Shown in pieces: positions 1-10,038 of a stretch of 16,006 nucleotides of DNA. Each line of letters opens with the position of its first letter. Within the stretch, counting starts at the first letter, position 1. Made by a program: the position numbers and the translations under genes. The notes under the pieces are model-generated. The model was not told where the DNA came from and did no database searches. It saw nothing but the letters and a program-made list of their open reading frames with translations. Source of the DNA: Fimbriimonas sp. (lineage in GTDB: Bacteria; Armatimonadota; Fimbriimonadia; Fimbriimonadales; Fimbriimonadaceae); the NCBI GenBank assembly GCA_030447945.1, contig JAUJNV010000044.1:1-16006 (forward strand), in the 5' to 3' direction.

Positions 1-2
1 CC

Positions 3-887
3 CTCGCCAGCCGCCTTGCCCGTTTGGAGCGGATCATCGGCGAGGGGGCGAGGCACGAGCTGGAGCGGCTGGCGGGCCGCTCGTTGCCCGCTTTGATCCA
101 CGCGCTCGTCGAGAGCGTGGACCCCGACGCCGTCCAAGAGCGCGCGGGCGGCGAAGCCGCGCCGCCCGAGGCGGCGGCGGCGGCGGGCGAGGCGTTGCGC
201 GAGGAGGCGCTCACGCCGTTTCTGAACCCCGAGCTGCGCGCGCACATCCTCCACGCCCAGGAGGACACCGAGCAGATCATCGCGCCCGGCGAGAAGGACG
301 CGCTGCTCTTCGCGGGCGCGAGCGAGGAGGCGACGGACCGGGCGCGGACGACGGTGGCGTCTTTCGCCGAGTTCCTGAAGGAAAACCGGGAGGAGATTGA
401 GGCGGTCGGCCTGCTCTACGCCCGCCGTCGTGGCCAAGCGCCCACGCTGCGGCAATTGAAGGAGCTGGCGCGGAGCCTGGAGCGCCCGCCGCGCGCTTGG
501 ACTCCCGAGGCGTTGTGGCGGGCCTACGAGACGCTGGAGGCGTCGCGGGTGCGCGGCCGGGGCGGTAGAGTGGTGACCGATTTGGTCTCCCTCATCCGCT
601 TCGCCCTCCAGCAGGAAACGATCCTCACCCCCTTCGCCGAGACGGTCGACGACCGCTTCGCCGCCTGGCTCGCCGCCCAAGAGTCCACCGGCCGCCGCTT
701 CACCCCCGACGAGCGGCGCTGGCTAGAGATGATCCGCAACCACATCGCGAGCAGCCTCACCATTGAGCCCGACGACTTCGACCTTGCTCCCTTCAACCGC
801 GAGGGTGGATTGGGGCGCGCGCACCAGGTGTTCGGCGAGCGGCTGGAGCCGCTGCTGGCGGAGCTGAATGAGGTGCTGGGGTCGTGA
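3..887 (+). CDS. hsdR: Type I restriction enzyme R subunit, C-terminal part (5' end outside window)
   Basis: The reading frame is open from base 3 with no start, so the gene enters from the left and only about 294 C-terminal residues are visible; the TTG at 24 is an internal Leu codon. The residues resemble the C-terminal domain of EcoEI-type HsdR subunits: LASRLARLERII near the start, an acidic helical middle, and the ending DFDLAPFNREGGLGRAHQ followed by an acidic Leu-rich tail. In this family that domain mediates assembly with the HsdS/HsdM methylase core, while the nuclease and helicase motor domains lie upstream and cannot be judged here. The stop (885-887) overlaps the ATG of hsdS by one base, so the two are translationally coupled. 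No frameshift is seen in this part. Confidence 0.9.
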   Translation, partial: LASRLARLERIIGEGARHELERLAGRSLPALIHALVESVDPDAVQERAGGEAAPPEAAAAAGEALREEALTPFLNPELRAHILHAQEDTEQIIAPGEKDALLFAGASEEATDRARTTVASFAEFLKENREEIEAVGLLYARRRGQAPTLRQLKELARSLERPPRAWTPEALWRAYETLEASRVRGRGGRVVTDLVSLIRFALQQETILTPFAETVDDRFAAWLAAQESTGRRFTPDERRWLEMIRNHIASSLTIEPDDFDLAPFNREGGLGRAHQVFGERLEPLLAELNEVLGS

Positions 888-2107
888 TGGCGTGCAAAGG
901 AAGCACATCAACTGCCCATCCTGCTCCCTTGGGCACGATATGGACCCCGGCAACGCTTGGCGAAGTGCTTCCCCTGACCTACGGGAAGGCAAAGACGGCT
1001 GACGCCGGTTATTCTCGGCCGGCAACTGCATGCTTCGGTTCCAATGGTCCGTTCGGGATTGTCGGCAAGGCTCTTACTTCCGGCCCAACGCTGATCATCG
1101 GTCGCAAGGGTGCTGCCGGAGTCGTTCACTACTCGCCGGATCCGTGCTGGCCGACAGATACGGCTTACTACACGACGGGTACGGACAAAACTTATCTGCC
1201 GTTCTTCCGTTATCTGCTCGAAACGCTCCGCCTAGACAGCTTTGACCGCTCGACAGCTATACCAAGCCTGAGCCGTGACGATTACAACAGTATCTCCATC
1301 TCGTACCCCAAGAGCTTGGACATACAACGCAGAATTGTCGAGGAGATCGAGACGCAACTCTCGCGGCTTGAGACAGGAGTTGAGGCGCTACGCCGCGCAC
1401 AGGCCAATCTGAAGCACTTCCGCGCCGCTGTCCTCAAAGCCGCGTGCGAGGGCCGCCTCGTCCCCACCGAAGGTCTACAGTTTCAGCAGCTCGGAAATCT
1501 TATCGTTTCAATAGACCAGGGTTGGAGCCCTAAGTGTGACCGAGAACCTGCGGGTGGCGACGCTGAATGGGCAGTAATGACAACAACCGCTATCCAAGCC
1601 TTGAAGTTCTTGGACGGAGAGAATAAGAGACTTCCAGGCGAACTGTCGCCGCGCCCGAAGCTTGAGTTACGTTCTGGAGACTTATTGGTTACACGAGCCG
1701 GGCCTCGCACCCGTGTCGGCGTGACCTGCCTTATCCGTCAAACGAGGCCACGACTCATGCTTTGCGACAAGGCGTACCGATTGAGGATTAACCCTCACGC
1801 TGTTAATCCGGAGTTTCTGGAGCTTGTTTTGAACGCGCCAAAGACCTTAGACAAGATCAACGAGTTGAAGACAGGTATCAGTGACAGTGGCGTGAACCTG
1901 ACTCAGTCGAGGTTCTCTAAGCTGTTCGTACCTATACCCGCCATTCAGGAGCAGGCGCGCATCGTCGCCGAAGTCGAGCGCCGCCTGAGCGTGGCAGACG
2001 CACTCGAAGCCACCCTCAACGCTAACCTCCACCGCGCTGCCCGCCTTCGGCAATCGGTGCTGCAAGCAGCTTTTAGCGGGACGATGAGACACAGGGATAT
2101 AGGGTGA
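887..2107 (+). CDS. hsdS: Type I restriction-modification specificity subunit S
   Basis: A 406-aa protein with the classic two-half HsdS layout: target recognition domain 1 (about residues 15-145), a central helical spacer (about 146-192, DIQRRIVEEIETQLSRLE then LKHFRAAVLKAACEGRLVP), recognition domain 2 (about 197-345), and a C-terminal helical repeat (about 350-400, IQEQARIVAEVERRL then RLRQSVLQAAFSG). The two helical parts resemble each other, as expected for the coiled coils that set the distance between the half-sites. HsdS chooses the DNA sequence for both methylation and cleavage. I prefer ATG 887 over GTG 884 because it gives the usual one-base overlap with the hsdR stop. Base composition drops (more A/T) in the recognition domains, common for these fast-exchanging segments. 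Target site cannot be predicted. Unusually, hsdM is not adjacent but 3.2 kb downstream. Confidence 0.93.
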   Translation: MACKGSTSTAHPAPLGTIWTPATLGEVLPLTYGKAKTADAGYSRPATACFGSNGPFGIVGKALTSGPTLIIGRKGAAGVVHYSPDPCWPTDTAYYTTGTDKTYLPFFRYLLETLRLDSFDRSTAIPSLSRDDYNSISISYPKSLDIQRRIVEEIETQLSRLETGVEALRRAQANLKHFRAAVLKAACEGRLVPTEGLQFQQLGNLIVSIDQGWSPKCDREPAGGDAEWAVMTTTAIQALKFLDGENKRLPGELSPRPKLELRSGDLLVTRAGPRTRVGVTCLIRQTRPRLMLCDKAYRLRINPHAVNPEFLELVLNAPKTLDKINELKTGISDSGVNLTQSRFSKLFVPIPAIQEQARIVAEVERRLSVADALEATLNANLHRAARLRQSVLQAAFSGTMRHRDIG

Positions 2108-2907
2108 CGCTCCGTCCCTATCGGGCAGTGCGGTTTGAAGACGTCTTGAGTGAGGGGCGGACGCATCCCGTCATCCTCGCCTGCCGGCCGAACCAGCCCG
2201 ACCATCCCGCTGCCCCCATGCTCGTCAAGGCAATCGGATGCCCCGAGGTCACCGCGACAAGGCAACTCGTGGCTGAGGTCGTGGGAAACGCGACCGCCCG
2301 ACGTATGGGCGTTCCAACGCCCGAGCCCTGCATCGTCTACTTGGAGGGCGGCGTGACGCGAGCGGTGAACCAGTCCCTGCGTTCCCTCGGCTATGAGCAC
2401 ACGCTTCAGCCCGGACCAGCAGCCGGATGCGAACTGCTTCGGCCTGCCCCGGCACCGTACACGGTAGGCCAGAGCCTCACACCCGAGGGCCGAACGCAGG
2501 CCGCTCGAATGTACGTCTTTGATATGCTGAGCCAGAATCCGGACCGACGACGAGAAAAGGTGAACTGCGGCTTGACGAGAGCGGGGCTCACCGCGTTCGA
2601 CTTCGAGATGTGCTTCATGCACCTCTTCTTGCCAATCATCGGCGGGTTGGATGTGGATCCATGGGAGCCTTCGAAGGCGATCTTGGGCCGCAACCACTTG
2701 TTTTATGAGGTGGCGCGGAACGACCCGTTGCCGCAGGAGGCCGTTGAGATTGCTGTCCTCGGCCTCTCGACAGAGTGGTGGAAAGAACTGTCGGCGAGTT
2801 TGCCAGAGGCTTGGTCGTCCGACGCGGCGCAGATTGGAAGGGCCCTTCGGGCCGTGGCCGACCATCCTCGGGCGTTTGCGATAGATATCCATAGGAGCCT
2901 GTTTTGA
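2104..2907 (+). CDS. HipA-like kinase (HipA_2 type)
   Basis: A 267-aa protein with HipA-like protein kinase features. LVKAIG places a candidate ATP-binding Lys at residue 42, and Glu58 in RQLVAEVVGNATARRMGVP fits the partner helix. FDMLSQNPDRRREKVNCGL (residues 139-157) matches the N-x-D-R-x(4)-N catalytic loop, with Asp147 and Asn154. FDFE (165-168) fits the metal-binding DF[GE] position. It is shorter than HipA toxins (about 430 aa), as usual for the HipA_2 family. The GTG start at 2104 overlaps the hsdS stop by four bases (GTGA). The gene end overlaps the next start by four bases (TTGA), and the next gene encodes a DUF3037 protein, the usual neighbour of this kinase family. Substrate and cellular role are unknown to me; a toxin or signalling role in defence is inference. 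Confidence 0.82.
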   Translation: MTLRPYRAVRFEDVLSEGRTHPVILACRPNQPDHPAAPMLVKAIGCPEVTATRQLVAEVVGNATARRMGVPTPEPCIVYLEGGVTRAVNQSLRSLGYEHTLQPGPAAGCELLRPAPAPYTVGQSLTPEGRTQAARMYVFDMLSQNPDRRREKVNCGLTRAGLTAFDFEMCFMHLFLPIIGGLDVDPWEPSKAILGRNHLFYEVARNDPLPQEAVEIAVLGLSTEWWKELSASLPEAWSSDAAQIGRALRAVADHPRAFAIDIHRSLF

Positions 2908-3768
2908 GAACGACGGATTACAGCTATACGATCCTGAAGTACCGGCACGACGCCGCGGCGGGCGAGACCTTGAACGTGGGCGTGGTCCTGTTTGCGCCTG
3001 AGACCGGGGAGGTAGGCGTGCACTTCTCCCAGCGCTACGGGCGCTTGAGCGAAGCGTTTGCGGGCTTCGACGGCGATCTCTACCGGTCGGCGCTGGGCCG
3101 ACTGCAAAAGGCGCTGGAGACGATGTCACGCCCCATGAGCGGAGGCCTCTTCCAGTTGGAGGAACGTGAGCGATTCGCCAATGTCGGGGCGCTCGTTCGG
3201 GCGGCTTGGCCCGATCAAGGCCTCGGCTACTTCACGGGACCCGTGCTTTTCGGGGTTGCCGAAGATCTCGACCGCGAACTGGACGATCTCTATGATCGCT
3301 TCGTGCTGAGTCAGCAAGATCGGCGGGAAGCCCAAAGCCGCTTCAATGATGAAGCCGTGTGGAACGCGCTCAGGAAGGTCGTCACGCCCCGGGGTAACAC
3401 TCAGGTGGTGCGGCGCAAGGCACTGGCCCCGCGGAAGTCGAGTTTCAGTACGCCTACCAGAATGAGAAGTGGCACGTCATCGAGCCGGTGTCGCTCGACT
3501 ACGCCAATGCAAGCGACATTAAGCAGAGGGCACTGCTAACGGTGGGGAAGGCAGCGGCCATTCGTGACGTCGAGGAACTGGGGTCGTTCACGATCATCGT
3601 GGGGAAGCCCCGACGCATCGAAGCAGAGAAGCAGTATCACGACGCAATGCGTCTCTTCGCTGATCTACCCGTACCGCATCAGCTTTTCGAAGACGACGAG
3701 CTAGGCGCTTTGCGGCTGCTCTTGAAAACGAGATGCGCGCCCACGACCTACTTCCTGCGGCCTCGTAG
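2904..3768 (+). CDS. DUF3037 domain protein (two frameshifts)
   Basis: The N-terminus YSYTILKYRHDAAAGETLNV followed by GVVLF is the signature start of DUF3037 proteins, which are typically encoded next to HipA_2 kinases as here. Start is TTG 2904, with AGGAG at 2893-2897. The frame is broken twice. Near the CCCC at 3427-3430 the protein continues one base out of frame as AEVEFQYAYQNEKWHVIEPV. Near 3704-3706 it shifts again to end as RFAAALENEMRAHDLLPAAS with stop TAG 3766-3768. Restoring one C at each place (run of 5 C; GGCC) yields a continuous 288-aa protein. Function is unknown; it may be a partner or regulator of the kinase. Either the gene is really inactivated or the two bases are assembly errors, which I think more likely because coding character is kept throughout. 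Confidence 0.75.
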
Positions 3769-3778
3769 ATTTAATCGC

Positions 3779-3784
3779 AGGAGG
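3779..3784 (+). promoter_or_regulatory. Ribosome binding site AGGAGG
   Basis: AGGAGG lies nine bases before ATG 3794 and 10 bases after the TAG that ends the DUF3037 gene in its corrected frame. It fixes the start of the following gene and independently supports the corrected end of the DUF3037 gene. Confidence 0.75.
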
Positions 3785-3793
3785 CCGTATCTG

Positions 3794-4310
3794 ATGCCGA
3801 CGCCGTTCCTCGCCGAGCACTCCTGTACATGGAGAAACCTCATGCGGCACGGGTTCCTGTTCGACCTGTCGCGGCACCTGCTGACGCTCGACCCGCCCCA
3901 GATGGTGACGGTGCTCAACGCCGAGGTGGACGACGCGGGGGTGGACATCGTCCTCACCCTCGGCGGCGTCACCCCGCCATGTTCAAATGAAGACCCTGAG
4001 CAAGCGACACGCCGCCAACCCCTACGCCATCGCCGAGTCAATCTTCCGTCTCCCCGGTGGTTGCGTCGTCTGGATGTGCTACGACGCCGCCACCCTCACC
4101 CCCACCGCCTACCACCTCCTCGGCCACCCTGGTAATGCGGCCATCGGCGACCCGAAGACGTACCCGCCTGCCAGGAGAAAGAAGGGCGGCGAGTGGATCG
4201 AGCGGGAGCGCTACGTCGACGTCAAGACCCGGCAAGCCAACCACCGCGACCTATCGCTGGAGGAGCTGGCTACAATCCTTTTCGACCCCGAGCTGGTGCA
4301 GTCCTCATGA
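3794..4310 (+). CDS. Putative PD-(D/E)XK nuclease-like protein (one frameshift)
   Basis: Read across a one-base insertion in the CCCC at 3972-3975, this gives a 171-aa protein. It starts MPTPFLAEHSCTW, has a helix MRHGFLFDLSRHLLTLD, then DDAGVDIVLTLGG joined to VTRHVQMKTLSKRHAANPY and FRLPGGCVVWMCYD. The pattern G-x-D-[IL]-V-L, six to eight residues, then V-Q-[ML]-K fits the D...QxK active site variant of PD-(D/E)XK nucleases. I recall unnamed bacterial proteins with the same G-x-D-[LI]-V-L...RHVQ[LM]K...PSGCVVWI order. The domain assignment is inference from this motif. The start is supported by AGGAGG at 3779-3784. The last codon overlaps the next start (ATGA). A defence role is suggested only by position between HipA-like/DUF3037 genes and VapBC inside an RM operon. 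Confidence 0.65.
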
Positions 4311-4634
4311 ACGAAGGGTTAGCGGACGAGTTTCACATCGAGATGCTCGACGTGTACGAGCGCGCCAAGCGGGAATGTCGCTACGACGCCAAGCTTTTCA
4401 AGATGATGGTCCACTCAATGCGTGGCTTGCCCTGCGGCGAAGAAGCTTCTCACTGCACCGCGCGTCCAGTCGGGCTTTGAGAAGCTCTGGGAGCCAGGCC
4501 GTCTCGATATCAGCATGGAGTGTCGGATCCTCAAGCCCAAGTACGCCGACTTGTTCGAGCCAGCAGAGCTCACCGAAGCCCGCAAACGACTCCAAGCGGC
4601 GAACTACGACGTTCAGAACTGCTACGACTCGTGA
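4307..4634 (+). CDS. Small conserved protein of unnamed family (one frameshift)
   Basis: ATG 4307 overlaps the preceding stop by four bases. The first part, DEFHIEMLDVYERAKRECRY, then DAKLFKMMVHSMRGL, breaks at CCC 4430-4432. With one C removed it continues as PAAKKLLTAPRVQSGFEKLW, EPGRLDISMECRI and ends LTEARKRLQAANYDVQNCYD followed by Ser, giving 108 aa. I know this layout (helical N-terminus F-x-x-x-M-L-x-x-Y-x-x-A-K-x-E-C, then G-L-x-x-A-x-x-L-L, then F-x-x-L-W-x-x-G-R-L-D) as a widespread family of uncharacterised bacterial proteins, often encoded beside nuclease-like genes. It has no membrane segment or catalytic motif that I can point to. Close coupling with the nuclease candidate suggests a partner, perhaps an inhibitor or adaptor; that is inference. 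Confidence 0.68.
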
Positions 4635-4671
4635 AGAGGAACGTCGTATTAGGTTGGGATAGGATGAAGGG

Positions 4672-4934
4672 ATGAAGACGACGCTGGAGATGCCAGACGC
4701 ATTGCTGCGACGGGCCGAGCTAGAGGCCCAGCGGCAAGGGATCACGCTCGACGAGTGGGTGCGGAACACGCTCGTGGGCGCCCTGGCCCGGCTACTCCAC
4801 CGGTCGACACCGGGGCACGGGTCGAGTTTCCGATCTTTACCTCCAAGGAGCCAGGAACGCTGCACATCACTCCCGAGGTTCTCCGCCAATTAGAGCTTGC
4901 GGACGACCTTCGGCGGAGCGGCCTCGAAGGCTGA
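4672..4934 (+). CDS. vapB: VapB-like ribbon-helix-helix antitoxin (one frameshift)
   Basis: The N-terminus MKTTLEMPDALLRRAELEAQ then RQGITLDEWVRNTL is a ribbon-helix-helix DNA-binding antitoxin fold (beta strand KTTLEMP, two helices). After a missing G at the GG of 4790-4791 the frame continues as ATPPVDTGARVEFPIFTSKE and ends in a helical tail LRQLELADDLRRSGLEG, the sort of C-terminal segment that wraps the toxin. Corrected length is 87 aa. ATG 4672 follows a purine-rich AGGATGAAGGG. The 37-base gap before it is the largest in the operon after the nuclease candidate, so a local promoter for the toxin-antitoxin pair is possible though none is clear. The stop TGA (4932-4934) overlaps the toxin ATG by one base. 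VapB proteins neutralise VapC and repress their own operon. Confidence 0.78.
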
Positions 4935-5357
4935 TGGCGTTCCTGCTCGACGTCAACCTGCTCCTGGCCCTGATGCATCCTCGGCACCCTCACGCGGTCC
5001 GGGCACATGCGTGGTTGCAAGCCAGCACGAGCCTGCCTCCTTGCATATTCCCCGTGTCGTCCAGATCGGCGCGCTGAGGCTGACCACGCAGCCCGTCGTC
5101 ATGCAGGCGGATATGAGGGTGCGAGCCGAGTTCTGGCAGGGATGGGACCAAATCATGCGAGACGATCGCTTCGCCTACGTCGAGGAGCCTGCCGGAATGA
5201 CGTCTTCATGGCGAAGCCTATGCGCCGCCCTGCCGAAGGGGACGACCGCCGAGACCGATACCTACCTCGCCGCGTTCGCCCTGGCGGGTGGCACCACCCT
5301 GGCGACCTTCGATAAAGGCTTCGCTCGGTTTGCCGGTATCCCAATCGAGATCCCCCG

Positions 5358-5361
<4 letters not shown>
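4934..5361 (+). CDS. vapC: VapC-like PIN-domain ribonuclease toxin (one frameshift)
   Basis: A PIN-domain protein of 142 aa after restoring one C in the CCCC at 5050-5053. The first metal-binding Asp is in MAFLLDVNLLLALMHPRHPH. The central strand reads CIFPRVVQIGALRLTTQP; Gln sits where some families have Glu, as is frequent in the subgroup with T-Q-L-G-F-L-R. The C-terminal acidic residues are in TTAETDTYLAAFALAGG and TLATFDKGFARF. VapC toxins cut structured RNAs, often tRNA or rRNA, when the antitoxin is degraded. The start overlaps the VapB stop and the stop TGA overlaps the hsdM ATG (ATGA at 5358-5361). The toxin pair is thus translationally tied to the methylase subunit, an unusual position. 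The frameshift would kill the toxin if real, while a probable sequencing error leaves it intact. Confidence 0.8.
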
Positions 5362-6841
<1,480 letters not shown>

Positions 6842-6964
6842 GGGTTGCGAGGGCCGAAGGGCGCGAGCGAGCTTGCTCGTCGAGGATGCATCCAACGGGA
6901 CCCGTGCAATGTCGGGTGGACAAGCGAGGGGCATCCGGGCAGTTCTCTACACCCTCTTAGAGGG
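6842..6964. other. Convergent intergenic gap with a small palindrome
   Basis: This gap separates the end of hsdM from the end of the - strand regulator. CCCTCT-T-AGAGGG at 6952-6964 is a perfect 13-base palindrome that contains the regulator stop codon (TAA on the - strand). It has no T run and is too short to be called a terminator with confidence. No gene is seen in the gap. Confidence 0.35.
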
Positions 6965-9912
6965 CGGAGTCGGCGCAGGCGGCTTGCGCGATGATCGCGA
7001 TCGCTTCCTCGGCGGTCATCTTCTGTCCGATCTCCCAGAGCTCCTCGATACGACTGGGGGGAAGGTTGCTCCGGAGGATGTCGAGGTGGTGTTCGTAGGG
7101 GGCCACGTCGATGCCGTGAACGCCCTGGTGCAGCCCTTTCGTGAGGCCGTCGACGAATCCGAACAGTTGCGCGGATAGGCCGTAATGGCCGGATTCCGCG
7201 AACACGAATGCAGCCTGAAAATAAACGCGCCACACCACCAGGTGTTCCTCCGGCGCCGCCCGCATGGCGAGGAGCAGCCACCGCAACGCGCCCGCATGAT
7301 CGCCCGACGACAGGTCGACCTTCGACAGCGCCAACAGGGAGATAGCCCGGTGCCAATGATGGTCGACCTCCTGAAACAGGGAGAGCGCTTCCATCAGCCA
7401 GCGCCGGGCCGCCTCCAACTTTCCGGATGTCGCCGCCAGGTTTCCCAGGTTGTTCAGGGCCTGGCCGATCCGATCCTTGTCCCCGATCTCGCGGGCGTAC
7501 CGAAGGCTCAGCTCGTACTGCTCGCGCCCCTGATCCCACCTCTGGAGATCGATGGAGGCGTTTCCCATCGACAGCCAACAGTGCGAGAGCGCAACGCGGT
7601 CTTCCAACTCTTCGGCCAGCTTCAGGTTGTCCTGCATCAGGCCGATCACGCGCTCGTACTCCCCAACCCGCTGAGCCTCCATCTGAAGGTTGAACCGGGT
7701 ATCCAGAATCTGACGCTTCGCATCGACGGAGCGGAAGCCGGCCAGCGCCTCCTCGAACTGCTCCGACGCCCACGCATAGTCTCCGTGTAGCCAGGCGAGC
7801 CGGCCGGCGGCGGACTGCGCCTGCGCCCTTTCGAAGACGTCGGCCGGGTCGATGCTTTGGAGGAGCAGCTCGAGCCAGTCGCGCCCCTCGCGGATCCGCC
7901 CCCGCGCCTCCCAATAGGGCGTCAGCGCAACCGCCACCCGGAGCGCGCGGTTCGTATGGCCGTTCTGGTGTAGCCACCGAAGCGCCGCCAGCAGGTTGGG
8001 GTACTCGGTCTCGATATCGGGGAGGCTCGCACCAAGGGCGTAGGCCAGGAAGTAGTCCGCGTGAAGCCAACCGCACTCCGCGCCCAAGTCGGCCGAGGCG
8101 GAATCGTGGGCGTAGCTTCTCAACAGGTCCAACATCCCGAATCGCCGGTCTTCGGCTTCGGTGGACCAGATCAGGGAGCGCTCCGCCAAAGAATCGAGGA
8201 TCGGAAGCACGTCGACGTCGGGGCAAAGGTGTTGCGCCTGCGGGAGAGTCCACCCGTTCTGGAAAGAGGAGATGCGAATGAACGCGTCCCGCTCCTCGGG
8301 TGGCAGCAGCGCGATGCTCTCGTCGAGGGCCGCGCGCATCGAACGATGGCGTGCGCCGATGTCCTTCCTCCGACTCTCCAGCAAGTCGAAACGCGTCACA
8401 AGCTGCTCCAGCATCTGGCCCGGCGTCAGCGAGCGAGCCCAACTGGCGGTGAGCTCCAGGGCGAGCGGAATTCCTTCGAGGCGGCAGCACAGCTTAGCCA
8501 CCGTTACGGCGCCCCGCTCCGTGAGCTGGAAGTCGGGCCTGGCCGACTGCGCGCGGGCCACGAAAAGGGCGACCGACGGATTGCCCGCCAGCTCTGGCAG
8601 ACTCATCGAGCACGGCTCGGCGGGCAATGGCATCGGCGCGATCGGCATCCTGATCTCGCCCTCGATGCGGAGCGGCGCGCGGGAGGTGGCGATGCACTGA
8701 AGCTGCGGAACCGCTTCCAGAATCGCCCGAAGCTCGTCGGCACACCCGAGCTCAAGTTGCTCCAGATCGTCCAGCACCAGAAGCACGCGCGGCTTGAGGC
8801 GCAGCGCGTCGATCAACGCGCGACGCGATAGTTCGCCTTTCGGCAGAACCGCGCGCCCGATCTCCGCGATGAGCTCGTCGACCTGTTTGACCGCCTCGAG
8901 GGAGACGAAGTAGAGGCCTTCGCCCACCTCCGGCGCCAACCGCCACGCTGCCTCGAGGGCCAGTCTCGTCTTGCCGCATCCGCCGAAGCCGAGGAGGCTG
9001 ATCAGCCGGTCGCCCTGCCGGATCGAATCGGCGATCTGCCAAAGCTCCCTCTCGCGCCCGAAGAACCGGTTCATCGGACGTGGAAGCATGGGGAGCGGCG
9101 AACGCGATGCCCGAGCGGCTTCGACGTGACGCCCAACGGGCCGGGGAAGAGGTTCCACGGAAGCGAGCCGCAGTTCCCGCTCGGCGCGCCTTTGGAGCGA
9201 CTCCGCGTTCGGCGGCACAGTCTCGACAACAGCCCGCATCTCCTCGTACTGCCGTAGAGCGTTCCTCGGCCGGTTCGCCCGGAGGTACAGGTCCATGAGG
9301 TCGTGGGCTTGGGGATCGCTCCGGTCGATGTCGAGCTGCCGGATCGCGAACGGGATCGCCTCCTCAGGCTCGCCGCTCTTCGAATAAAGGCGGACGAGCG
9401 CCATCAAGGCTTCCGGTAGCTGTTCGCCAGTATCAACTGCTTGGGCGTCGCCCACTCTTCGCTGTGGCCATCGAGAAGGTCTCCGCCGTAGATCTCCACC
9501 GCGCGTCTCGTGTCTGGATCCGGTGCCCGCGATCTTTGGACTCGTTCGCGGCACGGAGGGCCGCCGTAAACTCCACAACATCGGTGGTCACCGCCTGCGC
9601 GTTGACGGCGAGGCAGTGGTGGTCGCTGAGCAACAGCGGACCGACGGCGCGGTCGGGCGGATGAAGTTGCCTTCGCAGTGAAGACACCGCCTGGTTGAGG
9701 CGGTTTCGGGTTGACGTAGGATCGGCCTCGGGCCACAAGAGGTTGGCGAGCATCTCCCGCCGGTGGGGCCGTTCCGGGTGCAAGGCGAGGAAAGCCAGGA
9801 GGGCGCCGGTCTTCAGCGTTTGAAAGCGCTCGATGGCGCGACCGCCGACGACGGCCCGCAGCCCTCCAAGCATCTCGATGCGAGCCGTCGGAGCCCCAAC
9901 AGTAGTTTGCAT
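6957..9912 (-). CDS. SARP/BTAD-type transcriptional regulator with STAND ATPase and TPR repeats (two frameshifts)
   Basis: The start is ATG 9912-9910 (MQTTVGAPTARIEML), preceded by AGGGGT. Domain order: an OmpR-like winged helix (about residues 8-95, ALLAFLALHPERPHRREMLA), a bacterial transcriptional activation domain (about 100-250, with RAVEIYGGDLLDGHSEEWAT and AIRQLDIDRSDPQAHDLMDL), an NTPase with P-loop GFGGCGKT (bases 8967-8990), Walker B VLLVLDDLEQ near 8771 and CCRLEGIPLALELTASWARS, then TPR-type helical pairs to the end. Frameshifts lie near 9508-9516 and at CC 9427-9428; adding one base at each gives 985 aa. The stretch 6957-9426 is a single clean frame. Such proteins bind DNA and switch by ATP and TPR-sensed signals. 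No dedicated target gene is obvious; the divergent prepilin-like gene at 10039 is a candidate. Confidence 0.85.
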
Positions 9913-10038
9913 CCGGACCCCTATTGTAGAGCAGCGTTTTAGAATCGGTTTAGAGGGCACTGTTATATTCAGAATGCATCGCCGTGGCCGACCGATCGAC
10001 ATGGCGGTTCGCGCAAGAGTCATCCGAGGTCTATCAAT
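9913..10038. promoter_or_regulatory. Divergent intergenic region with AT-rich core
   Basis: This 126-base gap between two divergent starts must hold promoters for both. TATATT at 9964-9969 on the + strand, set in an A/T-rich patch unusual for the region (about 9938-9970), is a candidate -10 box for the prepilin-like gene. I do not see a matching -35 box at 16-18 bases, so the exact promoter is not assigned. Confidence 0.35.

Noticed and set aside
24..30. TTG at 24 as start of the first gene
   Set aside because: The frame is open further upstream to base 3 with HsdR-like residues (LASRLAR), so this is an internal Leu codon of a gene cut by the window edge.
5288..5357. Upstream Met at 5288 as hsdM start
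   Set aside because: That stretch overlaps the conserved end of VapC. ATG 5358 in the ATGA overlap, with one C restored at 5366-5369, leads directly into the HsdM sequence QQLVQKLWNY.
9404..9581. Separate small genes at the 5' part of the regulator
   Set aside because: The three overlapping frames are pieces of one BTAD domain broken by two one-base deletions; joined, they give a continuous 985-aa protein.
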